A stretch of 64,000 nt of DNA from JANXYY01 sp035530875 (GCA_035530875.1 DATKUB010000006.1:1-64000); one strand, 5' to 3'. Shown: positions 25,650-34,880, numbered from the stretch's first letter. Notes: generated by a model from the sequence alone, not told the origin. Program-made: numbers and translations.

Positions 25650-26639
25650 ATGGACGTTGACCTTTCTTCGCTGCGGGCGTTGGTAATTGATAAAGACATT
25701 TCCTACGACCAGTTGGTTATCGCTATCGAGAGCGCCATTGCGAGTGCTTACCGGGCCACCGAGGACGCCGCGCAGAATGCGCGGGTCCATCTCGACCGTG
25801 ACACCGGCAAGATCTCCATCTTGGTTCCGGTTCTAAATGAAGACGGCGTGACCCTCGGTGAAGAAGAGGCTTCGCCTGCTGGGTTCGGCAGGATCGCGGC
25901 GAGCACCGCTAGGCAAGTCATTGTCCAGCGACTTCGCGAGGCAAATGATGAACTGATAATCGGAGAATTCAATGGTCAGGTGGGGGACGTGGTTACCGGG
26001 GTGATTCAGCAAGGCCGCGACCAGCGAGTCGTGCACGTAGACCTTGGGCGAATCGAAGGAACAATTCCGCCGCAAGAACAAGTTCCGGGTGAGGTATACA
26101 AACACGGCGAATACCTAAGGTGCTTCGTCGTTGAGGTCAAGCGTGGAACAAAAGGCCCACAAGTCATCCTCTCTCGCAGCCATCCATCACTAGTGAAGAA
26201 ATTATTTGCCCTCGAAGTCCCCGAAGTCGCCGATGGCACGGTAGAGATCAAGGCAATCTCTCGTGAAGCTGGGCACCGGTCCAAGATCGCTGTTTACTCA
26301 AATCGACCCGGCGTTAACCCCAAAGGTTCCTGCATTGGTCCAATGGGGGCTCGGGCTAGAGCTGTTATGAACGAGCTCCACGGTGAGAAAATTGACATCG
26401 TGGAATGGTCTGAGGACCCCGCACTTTTTCTGGCTGAGGCGCTGGCGCCGGCGCGGGTCACCAAGGTGGAGATTATTGATCTTGAGGCACGATCGGCCAG
26501 AATTACGGTGCCCGACTTCCAACTCTCCTTGGCGATCGGCAAAGAGGGGCAGAATGCTCGGTTGGCCGCCAGGCTCACGGGCTGGAAGATCGATATTCGT
26601 TCCGACGCGCCGACGGTGGCCATCGACAATCAGGCCTGA
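25650..26639 (+). CDS. nusA: Transcription termination/antitermination factor NusA
   Basis: NusA (329 residues) binds RNA polymerase and nascent RNA and controls pausing, termination and antitermination. Domains in order: N-terminal RNA-polymerase-binding domain to about residue 110, S1 domain (GDVVTGVIQQGRDQRVVHVDLGRIEGTIP), then two KH domains (SIG-type GSCIGPMGARARAVMNEL and LAIGKEGQNARLAARLTGWKIDI). The short length is usual in actinobacteria, which lack the C-terminal acidic repeats. It begins immediately after rimP. Confidence 0.96.
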   Translation: MDVDLSSLRALVIDKDISYDQLVIAIESAIASAYRATEDAAQNARVHLDRDTGKISILVPVLNEDGVTLGEEEASPAGFGRIAASTARQVIVQRLREANDELIIGEFNGQVGDVVTGVIQQGRDQRVVHVDLGRIEGTIPPQEQVPGEVYKHGEYLRCFVVEVKRGTKGPQVILSRSHPSLVKKLFALEVPEVADGTVEIKAISREAGHRSKIAVYSNRPGVNPKGSCIGPMGARARAVMNELHGEKIDIVEWSEDPALFLAEALAPARVTKVEIIDLEARSARITVPDFQLSLAIGKEGQNARLAARLTGWKIDIRSDAPTVAIDNQA

Positions 26640-26659
26640 GCCGATGGTTTCTGGGGAAA

Positions 26660-26968
26660 ATGAGCCTTGGCGAGGCGGTAGGCTTGGGTGTGATCGAGTC
26701 GGCACCTAAACCGATTGCTCCGATGCGAACTTGCATCGGCTGTCGGAAGTGCCAGCCGCGATCGCAGTTATTGCGTGTAGTACAGGAATCGGGTCTTCTC
26801 CGACCGGATCCGCTGGCTCGCCAGAAAGGTCGAGGCGCTTGGCTCCATGTCGAGTGTTTAGGCGAAGCGGTAAGAAGGAAAGCATTCAATCGGGCGCTCA
26901 AGTTCGACGGATTGCTGGATGTAGCACCGTTGTTGGGATTCCTATCCAGTGGGGGCGAAAGACGATGA
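26660..26968 (+). CDS. YlxR family RNA-binding protein (RnpM-like)
   Basis: A 102-residue protein with the YlxR (DUF448) signature: RTCIGCRKCQPRSQLLRVV, then KGRGAWLHVECLGEAVRRKAFNRAL. The family binds nucleic acid, and in Bacillus it modulates RNase P. It lies between nusA and infB as in most bacteria. The ATG at 26660 has a short GGGG upstream; an internal ATG just before RTCIGC would also give a complete domain, so the N-terminal 21 residues are uncertain. Confidence 0.88.
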   Translation: MSLGEAVGLGVIESAPKPIAPMRTCIGCRKCQPRSQLLRVVQESGLLRPDPLARQKGRGAWLHVECLGEAVRRKAFNRALKFDGLLDVAPLLGFLSSGGERR

Positions 26969-27057
26969 ACTCTCGATGAGCACCGTAAGTAAGAAGAGCA
27001 CGTCCATGAAGTAGTAACAACGGTCACGCAGGCTTTGCGGACCGAGACAGGAGCATT

Positions 27058-29796
27058 GTGGCTAAGGTCCGCGTCTATGAGCTTGCTAAAGAGCTCGGTA
27101 TGGAGAGCAAGGTCGTCCTTGCCAAACTCCAGGAACTGGGCGAGTTTGTCCGTTCGGCATCATCAACTGTTGAACCCCCAGTTGTTCGTAAAATGCGCGA
27201 GTTGTACCCCGCCGCGCCTGTAACTGAAGCACCGGCTAAGAAGGCACCGACCAAAGCGGCGACGAAAAAGGCTGCCGCGGCGAAAGCGTCGGCTAAATCT
27301 GAACCTGAGAGCGATGCACCAACGGTTGAGACACCGGTGGCCCCAGTAGTTCCAGCGCCACCTGTGGTTGAACCGGCACCGATCGTGTCTACCGCGCCCA
27401 GCGAATCAGGGGTCACGGCCAACGAATCGGCAACCCCCGTCTCCACCCCTCGGCCGCCGAGGCCCGGAAACAACCCATTTTCTTCACCCACCGAACCGCG
27501 GAGCATGCCGCCCAAGCCCGCAACTGCGCGTCCAGGGAACAATCCCTTCACTACCCCTGGCATCCCGCGACCCCCATCACGACCGACGGCCCCACCGTCT
27601 CGGCCCGGTGCGCCTCGTCCCGGCGGCCAAGGCGGCCCCAGCGCCCGCCCCGCAGGCCCGGGTGGAGTGCGACCAGGTTTCGCGGCGCGTCCACAACGTC
27701 CTGGCGGGCCGGTCGGTACCGGCGGTCCGACTTCTCGCCCATCCTTCCCTTCGTCACGTCCAGGCTCACGTCCAAGCGGAGCCCCGGGTGTGGGCTCAGG
27801 CGCTCCAGCCACCTCGGCACCGGCTGGTCGTGGTGGCCCACCAGGACGCGGTGGCCCCGGCGGCCGCGGCGGCGCCGCTGGCGCATTCGGCAAGCAAGGC
27901 GGTCGGTCTAAGGCGCGCAAGAGCAAGAAGGTGCGCCGTGAAGAATTCGACAATATGCAGGCACCGCAGTTGGGCGGGGTTGTTATTCCGCGCGGCGATG
28001 GTTCAACCGTTGTTCGCATGCCAAGAGGCGCATCACTCTCTGATTTCGCCGAGCGGATCGATGCAAATCCCGCCGCACTAGTAACGGCTCTGTTCCACTT
28101 GGGTGAAATGGTCACCGCAACTCAATCAGTTGATGAGGACACTTTTGCTCTTCTTGGTTCAGAACTCGGTTACGACATTCAAATTGTCAGCCCAGAAGAT
28201 GAGGACCGTGAACTCCTTGAGGAGTTTGACATTGACCTCGATGCCGAGATTGCAGCCCTAACCGACGATGAGTTGGTTGCTCGTCCGCCGGTCGTAACAG
28301 TTATGGGCCACGTCGATCACGGTAAGACGCTCCTTCTGGATGCGATCCGCAATACCGGCGTTGTTCGGCGTGAAGCTGGCGGCATCACCCAGCACATTGG
28401 GGCCTACCAGGTTCATGCGATGCACGAAGAGGTAGATCGTGCCATCACCTTCATTGACACCCCGGGTCACGAGGCTTTCACTGCTATGCGTGCCCGTGGC
28501 GCGAAGGTCACCGACATTGCAGTGCTTGTTGTCGCCGCTGATGATGGCGTCATGCCTCAGACCATTGAGGCGCTTAACCATGCGCAAGCGGCCGGTGTTC
28601 CCATCGTGGTTGCGGTCAACAAGATCGATAAAGAGGGGGCTAACCCGGCCAAAGTCCGTCAGCAACTTACTGAATACAACCTCGTTGCCGAGGAATATGG
28701 CGGGACGACGATCTTTGTCGACGTTTCGGCTAAGAGTGGGGTGGGCCTTGACCAACTTCTAGAGTCGATTCTCCTCACAGCAGATGCTGCTCTTGATTTG
28801 CGGGCTATCGCCGACACCTCAGCACGTGGTGTCGCCATTGAGGCGCACCTTGATCGAGGTCGTGGCCCGGTTGCCACGATGCTGATTCAACGCGGAACCC
28901 TTCGCGTTGGCGATGCAGTAGTCGCGGGCGGATCGTTCGGTCGGGTACGAGCTCTGCTAAATGATGAGGGCGAATTGATTCAAAGTGCTGGGCCATCAGA
29001 TCCAGTGCAGGTTCTTGGATTTACGTCAGTGCCAAATGCTGGCGATAAGTTTCTTGTCGCCGATGAAGACCGTACTGCTCGCCAGATTGCCGAGAAGCGT
29101 CAGGCCGCTGAGCGGAATGCTCAACTCACCAAGGCTCGTAAGAAGATTTCACTTGAAGACTTCATGGAGCAGTCAAAGGTTGAGACTCTAAACCTCATCA
29201 TCAAGGGCGATGTAAGTGGTTCTGTTGAAGCACTTGAAGATGCATTGCTCAAAATCGATGTTGGAAGTGAAGTCGAGATGAGAGTAATTCACCGTGGTGT
29301 TGGTGCCATTAATAACAACGACATCACGTTGGCGTCTGCGTCAAGTGCAGTAGTTATTGGCTTCAACGTTCGTCCAGAACGTCAGACTGCACAATTGGCC
29401 GACCGTGAAGGCGTAGATGTGCGCTTCTACTCAGTCATTTACCAAGCTATCGAAGAGGTCGAGAAGGCGCTTAAGGGTCTGCTCAAGCCCGAATTCGAAG
29501 AAGCCTCGCTTGGCTCTGCAGAAATTCGCGAGATCTTCCGGTCAAGCAAATTCGGCAATATTGCCGGTTGCATTGTCCGTGACGGCGTCATCAAACGTAA
29601 TGCGAAGGCCCGAGTCCTCAGGGACGGCGTGGTTGTGGGAGACAATCTCCGGATCGAATCTCTGCGTCGAATGAAAGATGATGCAACCGAGGTGCGTGAA
29701 GGATTTGAGTGCGGTATCGGACTTGGAACCTTTAACAATCTTCAAGTTGGTGACGTAGTTGAGACTTTCGAAATGCGCGAAAAGGTACGTGCATAA
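27058..29796 (+). CDS. infB: Translation initiation factor IF-2
   Basis: IF-2 (912 residues) is the GTPase that places initiator tRNA on the 30S subunit. The IF2_N module opens the protein (KVRVYELAKELGMESKVVLAKLQEL). A long Ala/Pro/Gly/Arg-rich linker covers residues about 55-285. The G domain has G1 GHVDHGKT near residue 417, G3 DTPGHEAF and G4 NKID, then domains II-IV. The GTG start has GGAG just upstream. The GC-rich low-complexity linker produces long spurious open frames on both strands (about 27075-28115), which I do not count as genes. Confidence 0.97.
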   Translation: MAKVRVYELAKELGMESKVVLAKLQELGEFVRSASSTVEPPVVRKMRELYPAAPVTEAPAKKAPTKAATKKAAAAKASAKSEPESDAPTVETPVAPVVPAPPVVEPAPIVSTAPSESGVTANESATPVSTPRPPRPGNNPFSSPTEPRSMPPKPATARPGNNPFTTPGIPRPPSRPTAPPSRPGAPRPGGQGGPSARPAGPGGVRPGFAARPQRPGGPVGTGGPTSRPSFPSSRPGSRPSGAPGVGSGAPATSAPAGRGGPPGRGGPGGRGGAAGAFGKQGGRSKARKSKKVRREEFDNMQAPQLGGVVIPRGDGSTVVRMPRGASLSDFAERIDANPAALVTALFHLGEMVTATQSVDEDTFALLGSELGYDIQIVSPEDEDRELLEEFDIDLDAEIAALTDDELVARPPVVTVMGHVDHGKTLLLDAIRNTGVVRREAGGITQHIGAYQVHAMHEEVDRAITFIDTPGHEAFTAMRARGAKVTDIAVLVVAADDGVMPQTIEALNHAQAAGVPIVVAVNKIDKEGANPAKVRQQLTEYNLVAEEYGGTTIFVDVSAKSGVGLDQLLESILLTADAALDLRAIADTSARGVAIEAHLDRGRGPVATMLIQRGTLRVGDAVVAGGSFGRVRALLNDEGELIQSAGPSDPVQVLGFTSVPNAGDKFLVADEDRTARQIAEKRQAAERNAQLTKARKKISLEDFMEQSKVETLNLIIKGDVSGSVEALEDALLKIDVGSEVEMRVIHRGVGAINNNDITLASASSAVVIGFNVRPERQTAQLADREGVDVRFYSVIYQAIEEVEKALKGLLKPEFEEASLGSAEIREIFRSSKFGNIAGCIVRDGVIKRNAKARVLRDGVVVGDNLRIESLRRMKDDATEVREGFECGIGLGTFNNLQVGDVVETFEMREKVRA

Positions 29797-29798
29797 AG

Positions 29799-30242
29799 AT
29801 GGCTCAGTCGCAGCGCGCTCGTAAAGTTTCAGACCGCATCCGCGTGGTCGTGGCTGAATTTCTCGAACAGAAGATCAAGGACCCGCGTCTTGGCTTTGTG
29901 ACGATTACGGATGTGCGCATCACAGGCGATTTGCAGCACGCATCAATTTTCTACACCGTCCTTGGTGGCGAAGATGAGCGTGCTGCGAGCGCTGCGGCGC
30001 TGGAAAGCGCGAAGGGTTTACTGCGTTCGACCGTCGGCAAGGAGATTGGAGTTCGACTGACTCCATCCCTTGAGTTCGTTCCCGACGCGATTAATGAGAC
30101 GGCCGCACATTTGGAATCAATTCTTGCCGAGGCAGCGGCTCGAGACCTAGAGATTGCTAAAGCGAGCGCCGGAGCTTCCTACGCTGGGGATACAGATCCA
30201 TACAAGGCTGCCCGAGCCAAGGATGATGAAGAAGACGAATGA
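29799..30242 (+). CDS. rbfA: Ribosome-binding factor A
   Basis: RbfA (147 residues) is a 30S assembly and cold-adaptation factor. It has QRARKVSDRIRVVVAEFLEQKIKDPRLGFVTITDVRITGDLQHASIFYTVLGG, the KH-like core of the family, and a charged C-terminal tail ending in an acidic cluster. It starts two bases after the infB stop, so it is probably translationally coupled to it. Confidence 0.95.
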   Translation: MAQSQRARKVSDRIRVVVAEFLEQKIKDPRLGFVTITDVRITGDLQHASIFYTVLGGEDERAASAAALESAKGLLRSTVGKEIGVRLTPSLEFVPDAINETAAHLESILAEAAARDLEIAKASAGASYAGDTDPYKAARAKDDEEDE

Positions 30243-30248
30243 GTTGGC

Positions 30249-31136
30249 GTGAAGCCGCCTAGTGGGGCCCTCGATGGGTTGGTAATCGTCGATAAGGAAA
30301 GTGGATGGACAAGTCACGACGTCGTTGCTCGGATGCGACGAATCGCTGGCACCAGGCGTGTGGGTCATGCTGGAACCCTGGACCCTATGGCCACTGGCGT
30401 ATTGATACTTGGAGTCAATCGCGCGACTAGATTGCTTGGTTATTTGGCCAATAAAAGCAAAACCTATGAAGCAACTATCCGTCTTGGCGCTACCACGATC
30501 ACCGACGATGCTGAAGGCGAAATCACCGCCCAGTGTGCCCCAGACGACCTGGCACGGATAACCGAGGACCTGGTCGAGGCCGAACTGGCCGGATTTCGCG
30601 GCGAGATCAAGCAGCGACCGAGTTCGGTGTCGGCCATCAAAATTGGCGGAGTTCGATCGTATGCCAAGGTGCGAGCCGGCGAAGAGGTGGTACTTCCCGA
30701 ACGGGCCATAACGATTTATCGGCTGGAAGCCAAGGTGATCGGGCGAAGCAGTTCGCACATCGATATCGCTGCCACCGTCGAGTGCTCTTCGGGTACCTAC
30801 ATCAGGGCCATAGCTAGAGACCTTGGAAGTCGCTTGGGCGTTGGGGGATACCTAACCTCTCTGCGTAGAACTGCGATTGATTCGTTCACCCTGGAATCAG
30901 CCAAGACCTTGAGCGAATTGGAAACAGAACTTGAGCTCATGCCGATGGTTGACGCGGCCAGGTTGACCTTCCCGACTCGCTGGCTAAATCAGAGCGAGCA
31001 ACAAGCCCTTGGCCATGGCATCGCGGTGGCAGAGAGTGAAACTGGCGATGTCACGGCGGCAATATACGAAGATTCGTTGATCGCACTACTTCAGAATTCG
31101 GGCGCCAAAGCCAAGCCGCTGGCGGTATTTATATGA
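30249..31136 (+). CDS. truB: tRNA pseudouridine(55) synthase
   Basis: TruB (295 residues) makes pseudouridine 55 in the T-loop of tRNAs. The catalytic aspartate is in RRVGHAGTLDPMATGVLILGVNRATRLL near residue 42; ECSSGTYIRAIARDLGSRLGVGGYLTSLRRTAI is the second conserved block. The N-terminus reads LDGLVIVDKESGWTSHDVVARMR. The start is a GTG at 30249, six bases after rbfA. Its stop overlaps the next ATG. Confidence 0.95.
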   Translation: MKPPSGALDGLVIVDKESGWTSHDVVARMRRIAGTRRVGHAGTLDPMATGVLILGVNRATRLLGYLANKSKTYEATIRLGATTITDDAEGEITAQCAPDDLARITEDLVEAELAGFRGEIKQRPSSVSAIKIGGVRSYAKVRAGEEVVLPERAITIYRLEAKVIGRSSSHIDIAATVECSSGTYIRAIARDLGSRLGVGGYLTSLRRTAIDSFTLESAKTLSELETELELMPMVDAARLTFPTRWLNQSEQQALGHGIAVAESETGDVTAAIYEDSLIALLQNSGAKAKPLAVFI

Positions 31137-31420
31137 ACTCAATCAAGCAATTGCGTCTGCTGTACGGCCTTCCGCTAGCTCTGGCCATTGGTGCATTGAT
31201 TCTCTCGCTCAATAACTCCCGCCCCCTTTACGCGACCCTGGCCCTAGTGCTTTTCATTGGCGCCTTCGTCACCCTGCAGTTTTTCAGTTCCAAAGTTAAA
31301 CACGCCTTTGACGAATCTCTTTCTCGCACCGCTGAGAGTGCCACTCTGGCTGGCGCCCTCTTCTCGACTCTCTGGACGACCTTCGGGGCCGTGTTACTAA
31401 TAACCATAAAGCGGCACTAG
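31133..31420 (+). CDS. Small membrane protein of unknown function
   Basis: A 95-residue protein not recognised as a named family. Three hydrophobic segments are visible: LPLALAIGALILSL, YATLALVLFIGAFVTLQFF, and TLAGALFSTLWTTFGAVLLITI near the C-terminus. An acidic, serine-rich stretch (HAFDESLSRTAESAT) separates the second and third. The ATG overlaps the truB stop as ATGA and ribF starts 12 bases after its end, so it is a real member of the operon. Confidence 0.75.
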   Translation: MNSIKQLRLLYGLPLALAIGALILSLNNSRPLYATLALVLFIGAFVTLQFFSSKVKHAFDESLSRTAESATLAGALFSTLWTTFGAVLLITIKRH

Positions 31421-31432
31421 GGTTTATTTACT

Positions 31433-32359
31433 GTGGGCATCCCATTCTGGTTCGGCAAACAACCCGCCGTGGAACAAGGCGCTGTTATTGCGATGGGCGT
31501 CTTCGATGGGGTTCACCTTGGCCATCGCCAAATAATTGCAGCAGCGAAAAAAAAAGCCGAAGAACTTGACCTCTCGCTAATCGCTCTCACCTTTGATCCG
31601 CACCCAACCGCGGTGCTTGCCCCGGATCGGCAACCCGCGATGCTCACGACCGTCTCCTACCGGGCCGAGTTGCTTCTCGACGCTGGCGCAGACGCAGTCG
31701 TGGTCTGGCCCTTCACCAAAGAGTTTGCCTCTTATCTCCCCGAGCGTTTTGTGGATGAAATCTTGATCCAAGCACTTAGTGCCAAGGCAGTTTTTGTCGG
31801 TGAGAATTTTACCTACGGTCACAAGGCATCGGGTTCGGTGGATCAACTCGGCCGCGATGGCGTGGCAAAAGGGTTTGAAGTTGAAGTGATACCCCTCCTG
31901 ACCGGCGGGATGGAGCCATTCTCATCAACTCTGATTCGATCGGCGATAGTAAGCGGAGATCTTCAGCGAGCGTGGCAACTCCTGGCCCGGCCACACTGCG
32001 TAGAGGGGCTGGTGATTCATGGAGATGCCCGTGGGCGCCAACTGGGGTACCCAACCGCCAATCTCTCCCTCTTGCCGCACACCTGTATCCCCGGTGATGG
32101 CGTCTATGCAGGTTGGCTAACGGTCGCCGGAGAGCGGTGGCCGGCGGCTATCTCGGTCGGCACCAACCCCACCTTCGATGGCATTGAACGCCGGGTTGAG
32201 GCTTATGCCCTGGACCGGGAAGATCTGGCCCTTTATGACCAGGTGGCTCGGGTGGATTTTGGTTGGCGGCTCCGCGAAACGCTCAAATTCGCTTCGGTTG
32301 ATGACCTTCTGGTCCAAATGGCCAAGGATTGCGATCGGGCCAGAGAGTTGACTAGATAG
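31433..32359 (+). CDS. ribF: Bifunctional riboflavin kinase/FAD synthetase
   Basis: RibF (308 residues) phosphorylates riboflavin to FMN and adenylates FMN to FAD. The N-terminal nucleotidyltransferase half opens with VIAMGVFDGVHLGHRQIIAAAKKKAEEL and has LTFDPHPTAVLAPDR. The C-terminal kinase half contains GDARGRQLGYPTANLSL, GVYAGWLTV and SVGTNPTFDG. The start is a GTG at 31433 with AGGG nine bases upstream. It ends the plus-strand run that began at rimP and converges with the Fic fragment three bases away. Confidence 0.95.
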   Translation: MGIPFWFGKQPAVEQGAVIAMGVFDGVHLGHRQIIAAAKKKAEELDLSLIALTFDPHPTAVLAPDRQPAMLTTVSYRAELLLDAGADAVVVWPFTKEFASYLPERFVDEILIQALSAKAVFVGENFTYGHKASGSVDQLGRDGVAKGFEVEVIPLLTGGMEPFSSTLIRSAIVSGDLQRAWQLLARPHCVEGLVIHGDARGRQLGYPTANLSLLPHTCIPGDGVYAGWLTVAGERWPAAISVGTNPTFDGIERRVEAYALDREDLALYDQVARVDFGWRLRETLKFASVDDLLVQMAKDCDRARELTR

Positions 32360-32361
32360 AA

Positions 32362-33642
32362 CTACCTGAGATCAGCCGGAAGCAGCAAGTGCTTACCCAA
32401 TCGCTGCGCATCAGAAGCGTCAATCAGGGCATTGGTTTTCTCAAGCCACAACCGGGCGCTTGCAAGGGTAGAGAAGTCGACCTGCGCACCCCACTGCCAA
32501 GCATTTGCCAGTACTCGGACGAGCAATCGTCCGTCACCTTCTCGCGACAGCCGACGCAGGCCGTCGAGATAGTCGTTTCTGAGGATCAAGGGCAGAAGGA
32601 TTCGGTGCTGGCTTTCTGCGCTCAACTCAGCGTTCATGGCTAGACGGGCCAGGCGACCATTGCCATCGTCGAATGGGTGAACCTCGGAGATTAGAAACAT
32701 CATGTACACGGCCCGCTGAAATGGTGAAAGCAATTGGTCGCGTAATTCGAAACCACGCCTTAGTGTTCCGCGAACCTGCGCTGGCGCAACGAAACGGTAC
32801 GAGCCGAATTGATTGGCTTCCTGCTTGAATTGCCCTGGTCGGTTTTGGGGCCTGAGCGCGAGGATGCGCGCATGACGATTTTGGAGTTGCTCCAATAATT
32901 GGTCAGGGCTAGTCGCGACAGTTGCAGATTCTTCGGCATCCTTAATCAAGACATATGTACTGCTCACATCATGAGCATCGGCTGGGCGAGATGATGGAAC
33001 CTTGTGTTCGTAGACGATCTTGATCGCCTCATCAACCGAAAACTCAGTTCCTTCAATGAAGTTCGAAAGGTACGACTCGAAGAATGCTTGTTCCGCCAGA
33101 GCGGTGGGAACGAGCACTGGTAGTTGCAAGGGATGAGGGTCGAGTTCGCCACTTCGGAGTTGTTCGGCAAAGTTGGTGAAGGCAGCCAGCCGTGACACAT
33201 CCCATCCCTCGCCCTTGCTCATTGGGGCCAGCAAGCCATTTCCAGGAGCCTGGCGCGTACCTAAGGCAGCACCAATCATCTTGTCCAGCTCTGCAAATCG
33301 GTCTTCTTGATCGAGTAGTACAGACAACTCGCGGGCCCGGTCGCGAAACCGGTTGAGTCGATCAGGTGAGTACTGCTGCGCCAGTTGAGCGACCCAAGAG
33401 GCCATCTCATCAGTGGATAGCGTGCGCGCTATTCCCTTGCGAGTTCGCGAGGTAGCTAAGTTCTCAATCAACGCTCGCGGAATCGAGGATCTATGGACCC
33501 CTCCCATCCAGAGCGCGTCATCGGCAAGAGCGGTGGATCCGGTACGTATTGCAATGCAGAGGGATCCGCAAAAGTAAGAGCGTTTTTTCTGTGAGGATCC
33601 GCAGAAGTCGACAGTTACTTTGTCTAAGCGAGGTGCTAACAA
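32362..33642 (-). CDS. Fic-family AMP-transferase, 5'-truncated (C-terminal part of a split gene)
   Basis: The present frame reads 426 residues, but only residues from about 28 on look native. The Fic active-site motif HPFDDGNGRLAR is at residues 322-333, with catalytic H322. An inhibitory-helix motif SxxxEG (S193-E197-G198) precedes it, placing it among self-inhibited class II Fic enzymes that AMPylate proteins. The part upstream of base 33560 comes from the end of an inserted element. The missing N-terminal domain is found 1.95 kb away at 35511-35863 on the same strand. An ATG at 33507 (GGVHRSSIPRALIENL) could restart the Fic domain. Whether the fragment is expressed or active is unknown. 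Confidence 0.8.
   Translation of the reverse strand: MLAPRLDKVTVDFCGSSQKKRSYFCGSLCIAIRTGSTALADDALWMGGVHRSSIPRALIENLATSRTRKGIARTLSTDEMASWVAQLAQQYSPDRLNRFRDRARELSVLLDQEDRFAELDKMIGAALGTRQAPGNGLLAPMSKGEGWDVSRLAAFTNFAEQLRSGELDPHPLQLPVLVPTALAEQAFFESYLSNFIEGTEFSVDEAIKIVYEHKVPSSRPADAHDVSSTYVLIKDAEESATVATSPDQLLEQLQNRHARILALRPQNRPGQFKQEANQFGSYRFVAPAQVRGTLRRGFELRDQLLSPFQRAVYMMFLISEVHPFDDGNGRLARLAMNAELSAESQHRILLPLILRNDYLDGLRRLSREGDGRLLVRVLANAWQWGAQVDFSTLASARLWLEKTNALIDASDAQRLGKHLLLPADLR
33561..33575 (+). repeat. Left inverted end of the inserted segment
   Basis: GGGATCCGCAAAAGT, the inverted partner of 35496-35510. A second direct copy, GGATCCGCAGAAGT, lies 33 bases further in at 33595-33608 with one mismatch. 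Repeated subterminal copies are common in insertion-sequence ends that bind transposase. Confidence 0.65.
33595..33608 (+). repeat. Internal direct copy of the left end
   Basis: GGATCCGCAGAAGT, 13 of 14 bases identical to positions 33562-33575. It lies inside the element and in the leader of the truncated Fic frame, where each copy is read as FCGS or a similar short peptide. Confidence 0.6.
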
Positions 33643-33831
33643 ATGCTAATTTGAGCGGAAATCCAGTTCCAAATACCCATTCGTCAAACCTAAAATTGAA
33701 AAGTCTCAAACCTGGGTTTTAGGCGTTTTCACGCTCAAATGGAAATTGAATCCGAAGGAGGAGCAATGACAAGGTGGTGGCCGTTCTTGTGCAACGAGGC
33801 AGGGGGAAGCGAATCGACCGGCGGCCACAAG

Positions 33832-34215
33832 TCAATACGTCATGGCCTTCTCGACCAATGCCTTGGCGGCCCGCTCAGCCCGCTTTCTGTCATCGGCCAG
33901 CGCATCTTTGTGTGTATAGCCAGTTCTGGTCTTCATGCCTAAAAGAGCGGCGAGATGCTTGGCGCTCGGTTTATCGGCAGTCTTCAGGAGGGCAACAGCA
34001 GAGCCATGATCATCACCTTGGTGGTGGTGGCCCAATTTGGCGCAGCAGATAACATCCGAAGCGGCAATGCCAGCTAAAACGCATAGTTGGACGAAGGAGT
34101 CCGTGCCATCCGGTGTATCGACAATGATGCCAAGGCTCTGAGCAGAAGTTAGAAAATCCATCGCCTTCTTCTTGCGTCCGCGCCTAACTTCCGGAGGGCA
34201 TGGGTTATTGCCCAC
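33832..34215 (-). CDS. HEPN-domain RNase toxin candidate
   Basis: A protein of about 127 residues, largely helical, downstream of and overlapping the MNT gene. The nuclease motif of HEPN proteins, Rx4-6H, is visible as RTGYTH (R97 to H102). Upstream helices contain FVQLCVLAGIAASDVICCAKLG. The family includes HepT-like toxins that cut RNA and are neutralised by AMPylation from the MNT partner; that role is inferred. The start is uncertain: the GTG at 34215 overlaps the MNT stop by 11 bases, which I prefer; an ATG at 34161 is the alternative. Confidence 0.68.
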   Translation of the reverse strand: MGNNPCPPEVRRGRKKKAMDFLTSAQSLGIIVDTPDGTDSFVQLCVLAGIAASDVICCAKLGHHHQGDDHGSAVALLKTADKPSAKHLAALLGMKTRTGYTHKDALADDRKRAERAAKALVEKAMTY

Positions 34216-34855
34216 GTCGCGCGCCTGCCTTCTTGATTTTGACGGTAACCTGGAGCAGCAACCGATCCCCGAGCAACCTAAGGCCCTGCTCTCTAATGTC
34301 GGAGAGCACGCGCTCATTTGCTGCTAGGCCCCTAGCGACTTCACTTTCACTCATCTCGAAAATCCGGGCATCGTTACCGGTCCATTTGGTAACGCTGTCA
34401 GAGAGCTCGGCGTGGAGGGAGACCCATAGATCGTCGTCCGCATCCACTTTGTCTGGTCTGACGATGAAGATGTCAATGTCGCTATCAAGTCGCATTTCAC
34501 CACGTGCGGCGGATCCAAAAACCGCGGCATAGACTGGCGTGATTTCCCAATGGGTCATAGCCTTCGTCATTTTTTTTAGAAGCTCGCTCTTGAGATTAGC
34601 CAGTCCGAGGATGTAATGGGCTGCAAGGTGGTCACGATTTAGACTGTAAAGCCCAAGCGGTCCCTTCTGTTCCTTTAGAACCACGCCCTGCGCACACAGA
34701 CGCTGAAGCGCTGTTCGCACTGACTTTTCTGTGTGCCTGCCCATGATTTGATGTACTTGCGGGCCGGTGAAAGTGTCGTCCGCTCCGGCAAGTACTGACA
34801 AAACCTCAGCATCCAGGGTTGGTGTGACTACACCCAGCGGTCTATTGAGATCCAT
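34205..34855 (-). CDS. Winged-helix MNT nucleotidyltransferase antitoxin candidate
   Basis: A 216-residue fusion of an N-terminal DNA-binding winged helix (residues about 15-75, GPQVHQIMGRHTEKSVRTALQRLCAQGVVL) with a minimal nucleotidyltransferase. The catalytic motif GSx10DxD is exact: G114-S115, then ten residues, then D126-I127-D128. MNT partners of HEPN toxins transfer AMP to the toxin. The ATG at 34855 has an AGAAGGG site. Two tandem 20-base repeats lie just upstream, probably the autoregulatory operator for the winged helix. Fusion of the DNA-binding and AMP-transferase parts would give one protein both transcriptional and enzymatic control. Confidence 0.8.
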   Translation of the reverse strand: MDLNRPLGVVTPTLDAEVLSVLAGADDTFTGPQVHQIMGRHTEKSVRTALQRLCAQGVVLKEQKGPLGLYSLNRDHLAAHYILGLANLKSELLKKMTKAMTHWEITPVYAAVFGSAARGEMRLDSDIDIFIVRPDKVDADDDLWVSLHAELSDSVTKWTGNDARIFEMSESEVARGLAANERVLSDIREQGLRLLGDRLLLQVTVKIKKAGARRGQ

Positions 34856-34880
34856 CCGAGTCCCTTCTCTCGCCAGTAAA

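Noticed and set aside
27075..28115. Long open frames on both strands inside infB (346 codons minus, 237 codons plus)
   Set aside because: They are by-products of the Ala/Pro/Gly/Arg-rich, GC-rich linker of IF-2. The predicted proteins are low-complexity and lack start signals.
33739..33942. Small plus-strand frame with a strong GGAGGAG site before the ATG at 33766
   Set aside because: The peptide (TRWWPFLCNEAGGSES...) matches nothing I know and runs into the end of the HEPN gene on the other strand. It may be a remnant inside the mobile segment.
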